From positions 1-64,000 of the forward strand of contig NZ_AKJM01000107.1 of the NCBI RefSeq assembly GCF_000282335.1: a DNA stretch of 64,000 nucleotides, read 5' to 3'. The notes below the pieces were generated by a model. That model ran no database searches. It worked only from the letters and a program-made list of their open reading frames with translations, and was not told the origin of the DNA. This DNA is from Pseudomonas sp. GM48. Lineage in GTDB: Bacteria; Pseudomonadota; Gammaproteobacteria; Pseudomonadales; Pseudomonadaceae. The position numbers and the translations under genes are program-made. This document shows, piece after piece, positions 42,207 through 49,653 of this stretch (position 1 is its first letter; every line of letters begins with the position of its first letter).

Positions 42207-43135
42207 GGACGGCGTTCTCCTTCAGCCAGCAGTGTGGCGACAGACGCTTCGTTTATCTGCTCGAGGCCCAATGAACGCGCTACCTGCGGGTTGCTCGCGA
42301 CTTTGAATCGATGGGGGTAATGCGTGCGCGGCCAGGTGGCCGGTGGCCGGTCGAGCAATTCGTCGAGGACCGCCAGCCAATCACTCTGATCGCTGTAGGT
42401 GCTGGCCAGGCTCCCGGCCTTGACGAAACCCGCGTTGGGTCCGATCAGCGCCATTTGCCGTGAGTAGCTGCTCAGCAGCAGGTTCTTGGCGGTTTGCGGG
42501 TTGTACAGGTCGGCATCGTCCAGGCCCAGCAACACGTCGCTGTTTTTCAACAAGGCCTGTAACGGACGGCTGTCGTGAATGTCGTCCCAACGCTGGGTGA
42601 CCACCTCAAGACCCAAGGGGAGGGCGGCCTGACGCAGCTCACTCAAGAGGAATTCGCTGTGATTGTCGTAGAGCACGCCGATGCGTTGGGCTTGAGGCAA
42701 CAGGGTGCGGATCAAGCGCAACTGGCGGTCCAGCGGTGGATCGCTCCATAGCAGGCAAAGGCGCGCAGGCAACGTGTTGTTCAAGCGTTGCCGGGCTTGC
42801 AGGCGGCTGATGCGCAGCACCAGTGTCGCCGGGCCCTGGGCGTCCTGCAGGCGCCAGTCGAGGCTGGGCAGGTCGAGCAGTATCAAGCGGATGTTTTCCG
42901 GCAGCTTGTCCGGTATCGGCATACTGGCCAGTGTCTGGAATCGTACGTTATCGCCCGGTCGCAACTCGCTCAGGGCCTGGGTAAACGCCCGCACACCGGG
43001 GCTGTCTTCGGCCCCCGTGAGCAAAATGTCGGCGGCGTTACTCGCCAGGCTGCCCAGCATGCCGCATAACGACAGGCAAAGTGCGGCCAGCAGCCGGCCC
43101 AAGGTCGGCATTCTACTGGCCAGACGATGCGGCAT
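42203..43135 (-). CDS. Periplasmic ABC-type substrate-binding-like protein
   Basis: 310 residues. Signal sequence (MPHRLASRMPTLGRLLAALCLSLCGMLGSLASNA), then a two-lobed Peripla-BP-like body (DILLTGAEDSPGVRAFTQAL, PQAQRIGVLYDNHSEFLLSELRQAA, LLKNSDVLLGLDDADLYNPQTAKNLLLSSYSRQMALIGPNAGFVKAGSLASTYSDQSDWLAVLDELL). It resembles the ABC_sub_bind (PF04392) type, with no permease or ATPase gene nearby. The start at 43135 after GGAG is preferred over 43156. It overlaps the kinase start (ATGA) and follows the TonB receptor at once, so it probably hands a ligand to, or senses it for, the kinase. Confidence 0.82.
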   Translation of the reverse strand: MPHRLASRMPTLGRLLAALCLSLCGMLGSLASNAADILLTGAEDSPGVRAFTQALSELRPGDNVRFQTLASMPIPDKLPENIRLILLDLPSLDWRLQDAQGPATLVLRISRLQARQRLNNTLPARLCLLWSDPPLDRQLRLIRTLLPQAQRIGVLYDNHSEFLLSELRQAALPLGLEVVTQRWDDIHDSRPLQALLKNSDVLLGLDDADLYNPQTAKNLLLSSYSRQMALIGPNAGFVKAGSLASTYSDQSDWLAVLDELLDRPPATWPRTHYPHRFKVASNPQVARSLGLEQINEASVATLLAEGERRP

Positions 43136-43136
43136 C

Positions 43137-45260
43137 TTAAAGCTCCAGCTCCGCACTGAAATACATCACGTGGCGCTGGTCATAATTGTTATCGATGAAG
43201 GTGGTCGGCTGATTGTCCAGCCGTTGCTGGAGCACTCCGGCCAGTTCCAGGCTGGCCTTACCCAGGCCGATACGCTTGGCGATGCGCGCATCGACCCGTT
43301 CGAAGCGGTAGCCGTTGAGGGCGTCATCCCCATAGTAGAAAAGCGCACTGTTCCAGCCCCGGCCCCAATCGCGCATCCACCCGGCGGAACCGCTGTTGCG
43401 TGCAGTCTGTTTGGCATCCAGCGGGTTGCTGGCGTCGGCATCGACGTAGGCATAGGTCAGTCGCAGGCGATCGAGGCTGCCGACACGCCAGTCGAGCTGG
43501 GTTTCGCCCCCCGAAAAACGCTCCTTGTTGGCGTTGCTGGCGATGTACTGATTGTTGCGTAGCGGTTCACTGATCATGCCGGTGATTTCGTCGTGGAACA
43601 GCTTAACGTCGAGCGCCAGCCCCGCTTCGGGAAAATAGCCGTTATAGCCGAGTTCCCGGGAGCGCATGCGCTCTTGATCGAGGTTGCCGGGGCCGCGGGT
43701 CTTGACGAAATAACGGGCGCTGGACTGGCCAAAGGCACCGGGCTTGAGGTTGGTGACCTGATAACTCCAGTTGACGTTGTTCTCGAACATGTCCGGCGAG
43801 CGGATGGCCTCGGAGTACACCGCACGCAAGCCGTGGCGCGGGTTGATCAGGTAGTTGACCGCCACGCGGGGTGTCAGCGAGCTGCCGATCAACCGGGTAT
43901 CTTCGAACATGGCGCCGCCTTGCAGCAGCCAGTGTTCGGTGGCACGCCACTCAAACTGGCCAAACGCCCGCCAGATCGTGTCATCGAGAGTGCCATTGAA
44001 ATAGGTTTCGGAATCCGCCCGGTCGTAACGATAGTTTATCCCGCTGACCAGCCGCAGGTTATCGGCAAGGCTCAGAGTGTCTTGCAATTCGAGGTCGTAA
44101 CGCGATTCCCGGGTGCTCTGGTCGATGTCGCCGCAAACGGTCTGGCTCGCGCCGTTGCGCCATTGATCGAGTACCTGGTTGGCCAACGCCTGCTCGGCGG
44201 GTGTACCGGCGGGCGCACCAGGACCGATGAAACGCGTGATGTTGCGGGCCAGGCGTTCGGTGTAGTTCGGGTTCAATTGCCAGAGTTCGGTCAGTTGCGG
44301 ACTGAACGATACTTCTGCGTCGCAGGCCCGCCAGGTTTGCTGGCGATCCCAGTGTTGGGCCGAACCCTGGATATAAAGGCTGTGATCGGGATTGATATCG
44401 AGGTTCCAGCGCAATGACCCGGCATAGTCCTTGGAGGTGACGTCGGAGTCGTCGCCCGCGCGGGTAATCCCCGGGAACACAGGACTGTAGGTATAGGGCC
44501 GTTGGTTGGTGCCGTCCTTGGCATTCAATTGCCAATCAATACTTTGCTGTGCGTTGAGTGTCTGGCTGACGGCGAGGTTGAAGCGGTTCAAGCGTCGGCC
44601 GTCGTGGTAGTCGGCACCGGTGCGGTCACTGTCGAAACCGTCGTCTTGCTGGCCGGACAAGGACAGGCGCAAGTCGCCATCCTCCCAGCCCACGCCCTGG
44701 CTGGCGTAAAAGTCGTCGATGCCGCGTTGGCCGTGGGTGACTTTCATGCGCGTGCCGTGACTGTCGGCCGGCCGCCGGGTAATGATGTTGACCACCGCCA
44801 TCAGGGCATTGGCGCCGTAGCTGACGGTATTCGGCCCGCGAAAGACTTCGATGCGTTCGATGTCTTCCATGGCCACCGGAATGTCACTCCAGTCCACGGT
44901 GGCCAGGCCGGCGCGATACACCGAGCGCCCGTCGATCAGCACTTGCATGCGCCGGGCTTGAGTCGCGTTGGTGCCGTGGTAGTTCACCGCGGCCTGGTTG
45001 CCACTGATGTTGCCGACCATCATCCCCGGCACCAGGCGCAGCAGTTCGCTGATATCGCGGGCGCCACTGGCGTGGATCAGGGCGCTGTCGATCACGGTCA
45101 TGCTGCCCGGAACGGCAGCCGGCGACTGCTTCAGGCGCGTGGCCGTGAGCACTTGCGGCAGCGGTTCGCTGTCCAGGAACAAATCGTCGGCCAGTAATGG
45201 CGGACTGAAAATCAGCGCCAGTACCAAAGGCGAACGCGGTGAAGGATAACCCGGAGACAC
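43137..45260 (-). CDS. TonB-dependent outer-membrane receptor
   Basis: 707 residues. A short signal peptide (SPLVLALIFSPPLLADD) and a plug domain: QVLTATRLKQSPAAVPGSMTVIDSALIHASGARDISELLRLVPGMMVGN, RRMQVLIDGRSVYRAGLATVDWSDIPVAMEDIERIEVFRGPNTVSYGANALMAVVNIITRRP. A 22-strand-type barrel follows, ending YFSAELEL. GTG start at 45260 after AGGA. No Fur-box-like sequence is obvious upstream, so it need not be an iron receptor. First gene of a three-gene unit with the binding protein and hybrid kinase. Substrate unknown. Confidence 0.88.
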   Translation of the reverse strand: MSPGYPSPRSPLVLALIFSPPLLADDLFLDSEPLPQVLTATRLKQSPAAVPGSMTVIDSALIHASGARDISELLRLVPGMMVGNISGNQAAVNYHGTNATQARRMQVLIDGRSVYRAGLATVDWSDIPVAMEDIERIEVFRGPNTVSYGANALMAVVNIITRRPADSHGTRMKVTHGQRGIDDFYASQGVGWEDGDLRLSLSGQQDDGFDSDRTGADYHDGRRLNRFNLAVSQTLNAQQSIDWQLNAKDGTNQRPYTYSPVFPGITRAGDDSDVTSKDYAGSLRWNLDINPDHSLYIQGSAQHWDRQQTWRACDAEVSFSPQLTELWQLNPNYTERLARNITRFIGPGAPAGTPAEQALANQVLDQWRNGASQTVCGDIDQSTRESRYDLELQDTLSLADNLRLVSGINYRYDRADSETYFNGTLDDTIWRAFGQFEWRATEHWLLQGGAMFEDTRLIGSSLTPRVAVNYLINPRHGLRAVYSEAIRSPDMFENNVNWSYQVTNLKPGAFGQSSARYFVKTRGPGNLDQERMRSRELGYNGYFPEAGLALDVKLFHDEITGMISEPLRNNQYIASNANKERFSGGETQLDWRVGSLDRLRLTYAYVDADASNPLDAKQTARNSGSAGWMRDWGRGWNSALFYYGDDALNGYRFERVDARIAKRIGLGKASLELAGVLQQRLDNQPTTFIDNNYDQRHVMYFSAELEL

Positions 45261-45455
45261 AACACGTTCCTGTCAGTGATTGAAGGCGCGCATGTTAACC
45301 GAGCCGAATGACTTTTCCATTCACGATGCCCGCATTTTCCTCGGATTTGTTGGTCTTCTTCCCGCGGGAGCCAGTATTTGACGTCGGGGCTGGCCGCCAA
45401 GGGGCCGCCCCGTATAATGCTGACATCGCCACTGGTATGGATTAACGGATTGCAT

Positions 45456-46481
45456 ATGACTGAACAGCGCCCAATTGCGGTCCTGGGAGGCGGAAGTTTT
45501 GGGACCGCCGTGGCCAATCTGCTGGCCGAGAACGGGCATCAGGTCCTTCAGTGGATGCGCGACCCCGAACAGGCCGAGGCCATTCGGGTCAATCGCGAGA
45601 ACCCGCGTTACCTCAAAGGCATCAAGATCCTGCCCGGCGTGACGCCGGTCACCGACCTGCAAGCCACCCTGGATGCCTGTGACCTGTGTTTCGTCGCATT
45701 GCCCTCCAGCGCGCTGCGCTCGGTGCTGGTGCCGCACGCCGAACGGTTGACCGGCAAATTGCTGGTGAGCCTGACCAAGGGTATCGAAGCCCACACATTC
45801 AAACTGATGAGCGAGATCCTCGAAGAGATTGCCCCGCAGGCGCGCATCGGCGTCCTGTCCGGACCCAACCTCGCCCGTGAAATCGCCGAACACGCGCTGA
45901 CCGCCACGGTGGTCGCCAGTGAAGACGAAGAACTGTGCCAGCAGGTTCAGGCCGCGCTGCACGGCCGCACCTTTCGCGTGTACGCCAGCGCCGACCGTTT
46001 CGGTGTCGAGCTGGGCGGGGCATTGAAAAATGTCTACGCGATCATCGCCGGCATGGCGGTGGCGTTGGGCATGGGGGAAAACACCAAGAGCATGCTGATC
46101 ACCCGTGCATTGGCGGAAATGACCCGCTTCGCGGTGAATCAGGGCGCCAACCCCATGACCTTCCTGGGACTGGCGGGCGTGGGCGATCTGATCGTGACCT
46201 GCTCGTCGCCCAAGAGCCGTAACTATCAGGTCGGCTTCGCCCTCGGCCAGGGCCTGAGCCTGGACGAGGCAGTCACACGCCTGGGCGAAGTCGCCGAAGG
46301 GGTCAACACGCTTAAAGTGCTCAAGGCCAAGGCCCAGGAGGTTGGCGTGTACATGCCGCTGGTCGCCGGGCTGCATGCGATCCTGTTCGAAGGCCGTACG
46401 CTGGAACAGGTCATCGCTCTGTTAATGCGTGGCGAGCCGAAAACCGATGTCGACTTTATTTCCACCAGTGGTTTCAACTAA
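45456..46481 (+). CDS. gpsA: Glycerol-3-phosphate dehydrogenase GpsA
   Basis: 341-residue NAD(P)+-dependent enzyme reducing dihydroxyacetone phosphate to sn-glycerol-3-phosphate for phospholipid synthesis. Nucleotide motif IAVLGGGSFGTAVANLLAENGH, VSLTKGIEAHTFKLMSEI, GVLSGPNLAREIA, catalytic Lys in LGGALKNVYAIIAGMAVALGMGENTKSMLITRALAEM, and SPKSRNYQVGFALG. ATG at 45456; the frame's extension to 45378 overlaps the promoter. Divergent from the TonB receptor; PA1614 in P. aeruginosa sits in the same spot. Confidence 0.95.
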   Translation: MTEQRPIAVLGGGSFGTAVANLLAENGHQVLQWMRDPEQAEAIRVNRENPRYLKGIKILPGVTPVTDLQATLDACDLCFVALPSSALRSVLVPHAERLTGKLLVSLTKGIEAHTFKLMSEILEEIAPQARIGVLSGPNLAREIAEHALTATVVASEDEELCQQVQAALHGRTFRVYASADRFGVELGGALKNVYAIIAGMAVALGMGENTKSMLITRALAEMTRFAVNQGANPMTFLGLAGVGDLIVTCSSPKSRNYQVGFALGQGLSLDEAVTRLGEVAEGVNTLKVLKAKAQEVGVYMPLVAGLHAILFEGRTLEQVIALLMRGEPKTDVDFISTSGFN

Positions 46482-46512
46482 TCACACTTGCCAGAAAAGC
46501 AGGGAGTTGCGC

Positions 46513-46860
46513 ATGAACGATCCGAAATTAGAAGCCAAATACGAATCCATCCTGCTGCGGGTGTTGTGGATGATCGTCTTCGTGCTGGTGTGGCAAGTGG
46601 CGCAGTTCATCCTCGGCGCCGTCGTGCTGGTGCAGTTGATCTATCGTTTGTTTTATGGCGCCCCGAGCGCCAGCCTGATGAATTTCGGCGACAGCCTGAG
46701 CCAGTTTCTGGCGCAGATCGGGCGTTTCGGCAGCTTTCACAGCGACCAGAAACCCTGGCCGTTCGCCGATTGGCCGGCGCCGCGTACGCCGGAAGGTGAA
46801 GCGCCGCATGTCGTGGCACCGGCACCGCATCCGGCCCGAGATGAGGAACCCAAGCTATGA
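46513..46860 (+). CDS. DUF4389 inner-membrane protein
   Basis: 115 residues. One long hydrophobic segment (LLRVLWMIVFVLVWQVAQFILGAVVLVQLIYRLFYG), then a soluble Pro-rich tail (FADWPAPRTPEGEAPHVVAPAPHPARDEEPKL). Matches DUF4389 (SLMNFGDSLSQFLAQIGRF). AGGGAG precedes the ATG. Four-base overlap (ATGA) with sixA. Function unknown. Confidence 0.83.
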   Translation: MNDPKLEAKYESILLRVLWMIVFVLVWQVAQFILGAVVLVQLIYRLFYGAPSASLMNFGDSLSQFLAQIGRFGSFHSDQKPWPFADWPAPRTPEGEAPHVVAPAPHPARDEEPKL

Positions 46861-47309
46861 AACTCTGGGTATTGCGTCATGGTGAGGCCGAGCCTTACGG
46901 CACTCGACCCGATTCCGAGCGGAAACTGACCGACCATGGCCGCAAGGAAGTGTTGAGCAGCGCGGCGCGGCTGATGGGCCAGCCGCTGACGGCGATCTAT
47001 GCCAGCCCCTACCTGCGTGCACAGCAAACGGCGCAACTGGTGCGCGAGGCATTGGGCTTCGAGCCCGAGATCCGCACCGTAGATTGGCTGACTCCGGAAA
47101 CCGATCCGGACAAAGTGGCCGAGCAGCTCGTATCGGTGAGCAACGTCCTTTTGGTCAGCCACAACCCGCTGGTGGGGCATTTGTTGAGTTACCTGCAACA
47201 TGGTGCCGGGCATCCGCCGGAAAAAGTCAGCACCGCCGGGTTGGCCGAACTCAAGGGTGATGAGTTACTAGTCGGCTCGATGAAGCTCGACAGCATCAAG
47301 CACCCATAA
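46857..47309 (+). CDS. sixA: Phosphohistidine phosphatase SixA
   Basis: 150-residue histidine phosphatase. RHGE motif (MKLWVLRHGEAEPYGTRPDSERKLTDHGRKEV), second catalytic Arg (SPYLRAQQTAQLV) and His (LLVSHNPLVGHLLSYLQHG). SixA removes phosphate from HPt domains or from PTSNtr histidines in E. coli, so it could dampen phosphorelays such as those in this window. ATGA overlap with the DUF4389 gene. Followed by a REPIN. Confidence 0.92.
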   Translation: MKLWVLRHGEAEPYGTRPDSERKLTDHGRKEVLSSAARLMGQPLTAIYASPYLRAQQTAQLVREALGFEPEIRTVDWLTPETDPDKVAEQLVSVSNVLLVSHNPLVGHLLSYLQHGAGHPPEKVSTAGLAELKGDELLVGSMKLDSIKHP

Positions 47310-47319
47310 CGCCGCATTC

Positions 47320-47411
47320 CTGTGGGAGCGTGGCTTGCCCGCGAAGGTATCGACTCGGTGTACCTGATAAACTGCGGAGCCTGCATCGCGGGCAAGCCAC
47401 GCTCCCACAGG
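47320..47411. repeat. REPIN (A-type, GCGTGGC variant)
   Basis: Inverted REP copies with the core GTGGGAGCGTGGCTTGCC, a distinct variant of the A-type, about 45 bp apart, between sixA and the acyl-CoA synthetase operator. Confidence 0.9.
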
Positions 47412-47446
47412 GGATGTCATCGCCTGGAAAGTTTTGAATGAAATAT

Positions 47447-47470
47447 TCAACCAAGCACTTGCTTGGTTGA
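47447..47470. promoter_or_regulatory. Perfect palindromic operator upstream of the acyl-CoA synthetase
   Basis: TCAACCAAGC and GCTTGGTTGA pair perfectly around ACTT, 40 bp before the ATG. The CCAAGC-N4-GCTTGG form matches many TetR-family operators (fatty-acid and acyl-CoA regulators). No TetR gene is adjacent in this window, so a distant repressor is likely. It lies where a promoter should be, consistent with repression. Confidence 0.65.
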
Positions 47471-47509
47471 CTACGCTTGCTCCAGACCAAAATCACAGGA
47501 GCGAGTCGC

Positions 47510-49177
47510 ATGTCTGCTGCTTTTCGTTTGCCTCTGGACGTTTTCTACGAGCGTGAAGCCCGTCATCCCCGCCAGCGCTTTATGGTCCAGCCGGTCGGAG
47601 GCGGCCAGGTCGAGACGTTGACCTGGGCGGACGTCGGTCATCAGGCCCGTTGCGCGGCTCACTGGTTGCGGGCACGGGAACTGCCGCAGGGCAGCCATAT
47701 TGCCCTGATCTCGAAGAACTGCGCGCACTGGATCATTGCCGACCTGGCGATCTGGATGGCCGGGCATGTGTCAGTGCCGTTGTATCCCAACCTCACCGCC
47801 GAATCGGTTTGCCAGGTGCTTGAGCACTCGGAAGCGGCGCTGGCGTTCATCGGCAAGCTCGACGACTGGCCAGGCATGTCCCGTGGCGTCAGCCCCGACC
47901 TGCCGACCATCAGCCTGCCGCTGCATCCCCCCGGCGACTTTGATTTCAGTTGGGACGACCTGCAACGCAGCTCGCCGATCCAGGACGATCCCAAACCCGC
48001 CGCCGATCAACTGGCGACCATCATTTACACCTCCGGCACCACCGGCCTGCCCAAGGGTGTCATGCACAGCTTTGGCACTCTGGGATTCGCCACCACCCAT
48101 GGCACTGCGTTGTTCGGCCTCAACGAGTCGGACCGGCTGTTGTCCTACTTGCCGCTGTGCCACGTTGCCGAGCGGATGTTCGTCGAACTGGCGTCGATCT
48201 ATACCGGCCAGACGGTATTCTTCGCCGAGAGCCTGGACACCTTTCTCACCGATCTGCAGCGCGCGCGCCCCACCGCGCTGTTTGGCGTGCCGCGCATCTG
48301 GACCAAATTCCAGATGGGCGTGTACAGCAAGATTTCGGCAAAGCGCCTCGACTTCCTGCTCGGCCTGCCGATCATCGGCAAGCGGGTCGGGCATAAAGTC
48401 CTGGCCGGGCTCGGGCTGGATGCTTTGCGCATCGCCTTGTCCGGCGCGGCGCCCGTTCCGCAGACCTTGCTGCTCTGGTACCGCAAACTGGGGCTGGACG
48501 TGCTGGAGGTCTACGGCATGACCGAGAGTTGCGGCTATTCGCACATCTGCATGCCGGGCCAGAACAAACCGGGCTGGATAGGCAAACCCTGCCCTGAAGT
48601 CGAAGTGCGGATCGCCAAGACGGGGGAGGTCATGGTGCGCAGTGGCGCGACCATGCTCGGGTATTACAAGGAACCGGAAAAAACCGCTGACACCATTACC
48701 GGGGATGGCTTCCTGCGCACCGGCGACAAGGGCGAGGAAGACGCCGAAGGCAATCTGCGCCTGACCGGGCGCCTGAAGGAAATCTTCAAGACCAGCAAAG
48801 GCAAATACGTGGCCCCGGCGCCGATTGAAAATCGCCTGGCCGTACATTCGCGCATCGAACAGGTCTGCGTGGTGGGCGATGGCTTGAGCGCACCGCTGGG
48901 CTTGTGCGTGTTGTCGGCGGTCGGCCAGCAGGATGCCGGCGGGACTGCACGCGCCGGTTTGCATTCGAGCCTGGAAAAGCTGCTGGAAGAGGTCAACGGC
49001 GCCCTCGACAAACATGAGCAACTGCGCCGCCTGGTGGTGGTGAAGGACAGTTGGGCGGTGGAAAACGGCTTTCTCACCCCGACCCTGAAGATCAAACGCA
49101 ACGTGATCGAAGCGGCTTATGGCGAGCGCTTTGAAGAATGGAGCGAGCGCAAGGAAGCGGTGCTGTGGCAGGATTGA
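47510..49177 (+). CDS. AMP-dependent acyl-CoA synthetase
   Basis: 555-residue member of the ANL superfamily. Motif A3 (IIYTSGTTGLPKGVMHS), A5-type VYGMTESCGYSH, LRTGDKGEEDAEGNLRLTGRLKEIFKTSKGKYVAPAPIE (A7-A8 region) and the terminal Lys region (LTPTLKIKRNVIE). The N-terminus is typical of long-chain acyl-CoA ligases. AGGAG precedes the ATG. Followed after 32 bp by a hot-dog thioesterase, an unusual synthetase-plus-thioesterase pairing also present in P. aeruginosa (PA1617-PA1618). Substrate unknown. Confidence 0.9.
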   Translation: MSAAFRLPLDVFYEREARHPRQRFMVQPVGGGQVETLTWADVGHQARCAAHWLRARELPQGSHIALISKNCAHWIIADLAIWMAGHVSVPLYPNLTAESVCQVLEHSEAALAFIGKLDDWPGMSRGVSPDLPTISLPLHPPGDFDFSWDDLQRSSPIQDDPKPAADQLATIIYTSGTTGLPKGVMHSFGTLGFATTHGTALFGLNESDRLLSYLPLCHVAERMFVELASIYTGQTVFFAESLDTFLTDLQRARPTALFGVPRIWTKFQMGVYSKISAKRLDFLLGLPIIGKRVGHKVLAGLGLDALRIALSGAAPVPQTLLLWYRKLGLDVLEVYGMTESCGYSHICMPGQNKPGWIGKPCPEVEVRIAKTGEVMVRSGATMLGYYKEPEKTADTITGDGFLRTGDKGEEDAEGNLRLTGRLKEIFKTSKGKYVAPAPIENRLAVHSRIEQVCVVGDGLSAPLGLCVLSAVGQQDAGGTARAGLHSSLEKLLEEVNGALDKHEQLRRLVVVKDSWAVENGFLTPTLKIKRNVIEAAYGERFEEWSERKEAVLWQD

Positions 49178-49209
49178 TCCACGAACAAAACCAACAAGGA
49201 AACTCTGCG

Positions 49210-49653
49210 ATGAGCCTGTGGCGCACCACTCCAAACATCGAGCAGTTGAACGCAATCCAGAAAAACACCATCGGCGAAGTGCTGGACATCCGTTTCGAAG
49301 CCTTCGACGAGGAGTCCCTGTCCGCCAGCATGGTCATCGATCACCGCACCCATCAGCCTTACGGCTTGCTGCATGGCGGTGCCTCGGTGGTGCTGGCCGA
49401 AACGGTCGGGTCCATGGCCAGCTACCTGTGTATCGATGCCAGTAAGTTCTATTGCGTGGGCCTGGAAATCAACGCCAACCATTTGCGCGGCCTGCGCAGC
49501 GGGCGGGTGACGGCGGTGGCCAAGCCAATCCACATCGGCCGCACGACCCATGTCTGGGACATTCGCCTGACCAGTGATGAAGGCAAGGCCAGTTGCGTGT
49601 CGCGGCTGACCATGGCGGTGGTGCCGTTGGGTGAGAATCCGCCGGTGCGTTAA
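49210..49653 (+). CDS. Hot-dog fold thioesterase (PaaI/YdiI-like)
   Basis: 147 residues. Hot-dog acyl-CoA thioesterase with QPYGLLHGGASVVLAETVGSMASYLC, where the catalytic Glu and the LLHGGA loop are the YdiI/MenI signature. AAGGAAAC precedes the ATG. Ends in TAA that overlaps the TAA of the convergent TccC-like gene (49650-49653). Probably co-transcribed with the synthetase and possibly limits acyl-CoA pools. Confidence 0.9.
   Translation: MSLWRTTPNIEQLNAIQKNTIGEVLDIRFEAFDEESLSASMVIDHRTHQPYGLLHGGASVVLAETVGSMASYLCIDASKFYCVGLEINANHLRGLRSGRVTAVAKPIHIGRTTHVWDIRLTSDEGKASCVSRLTMAVVPLGENPPVR

Noticed and set aside
45261..45455. A Fur box before the TonB receptor
   Set aside because: No sequence close to the GATAAT-type Fur consensus was found in the 195-bp divergent region, so an iron role was not assigned.
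47771..49255. A 494-codon frame opposite the acyl-CoA synthetase
   Set aside because: Antisense shadow of a gene with all ANL motifs intact.
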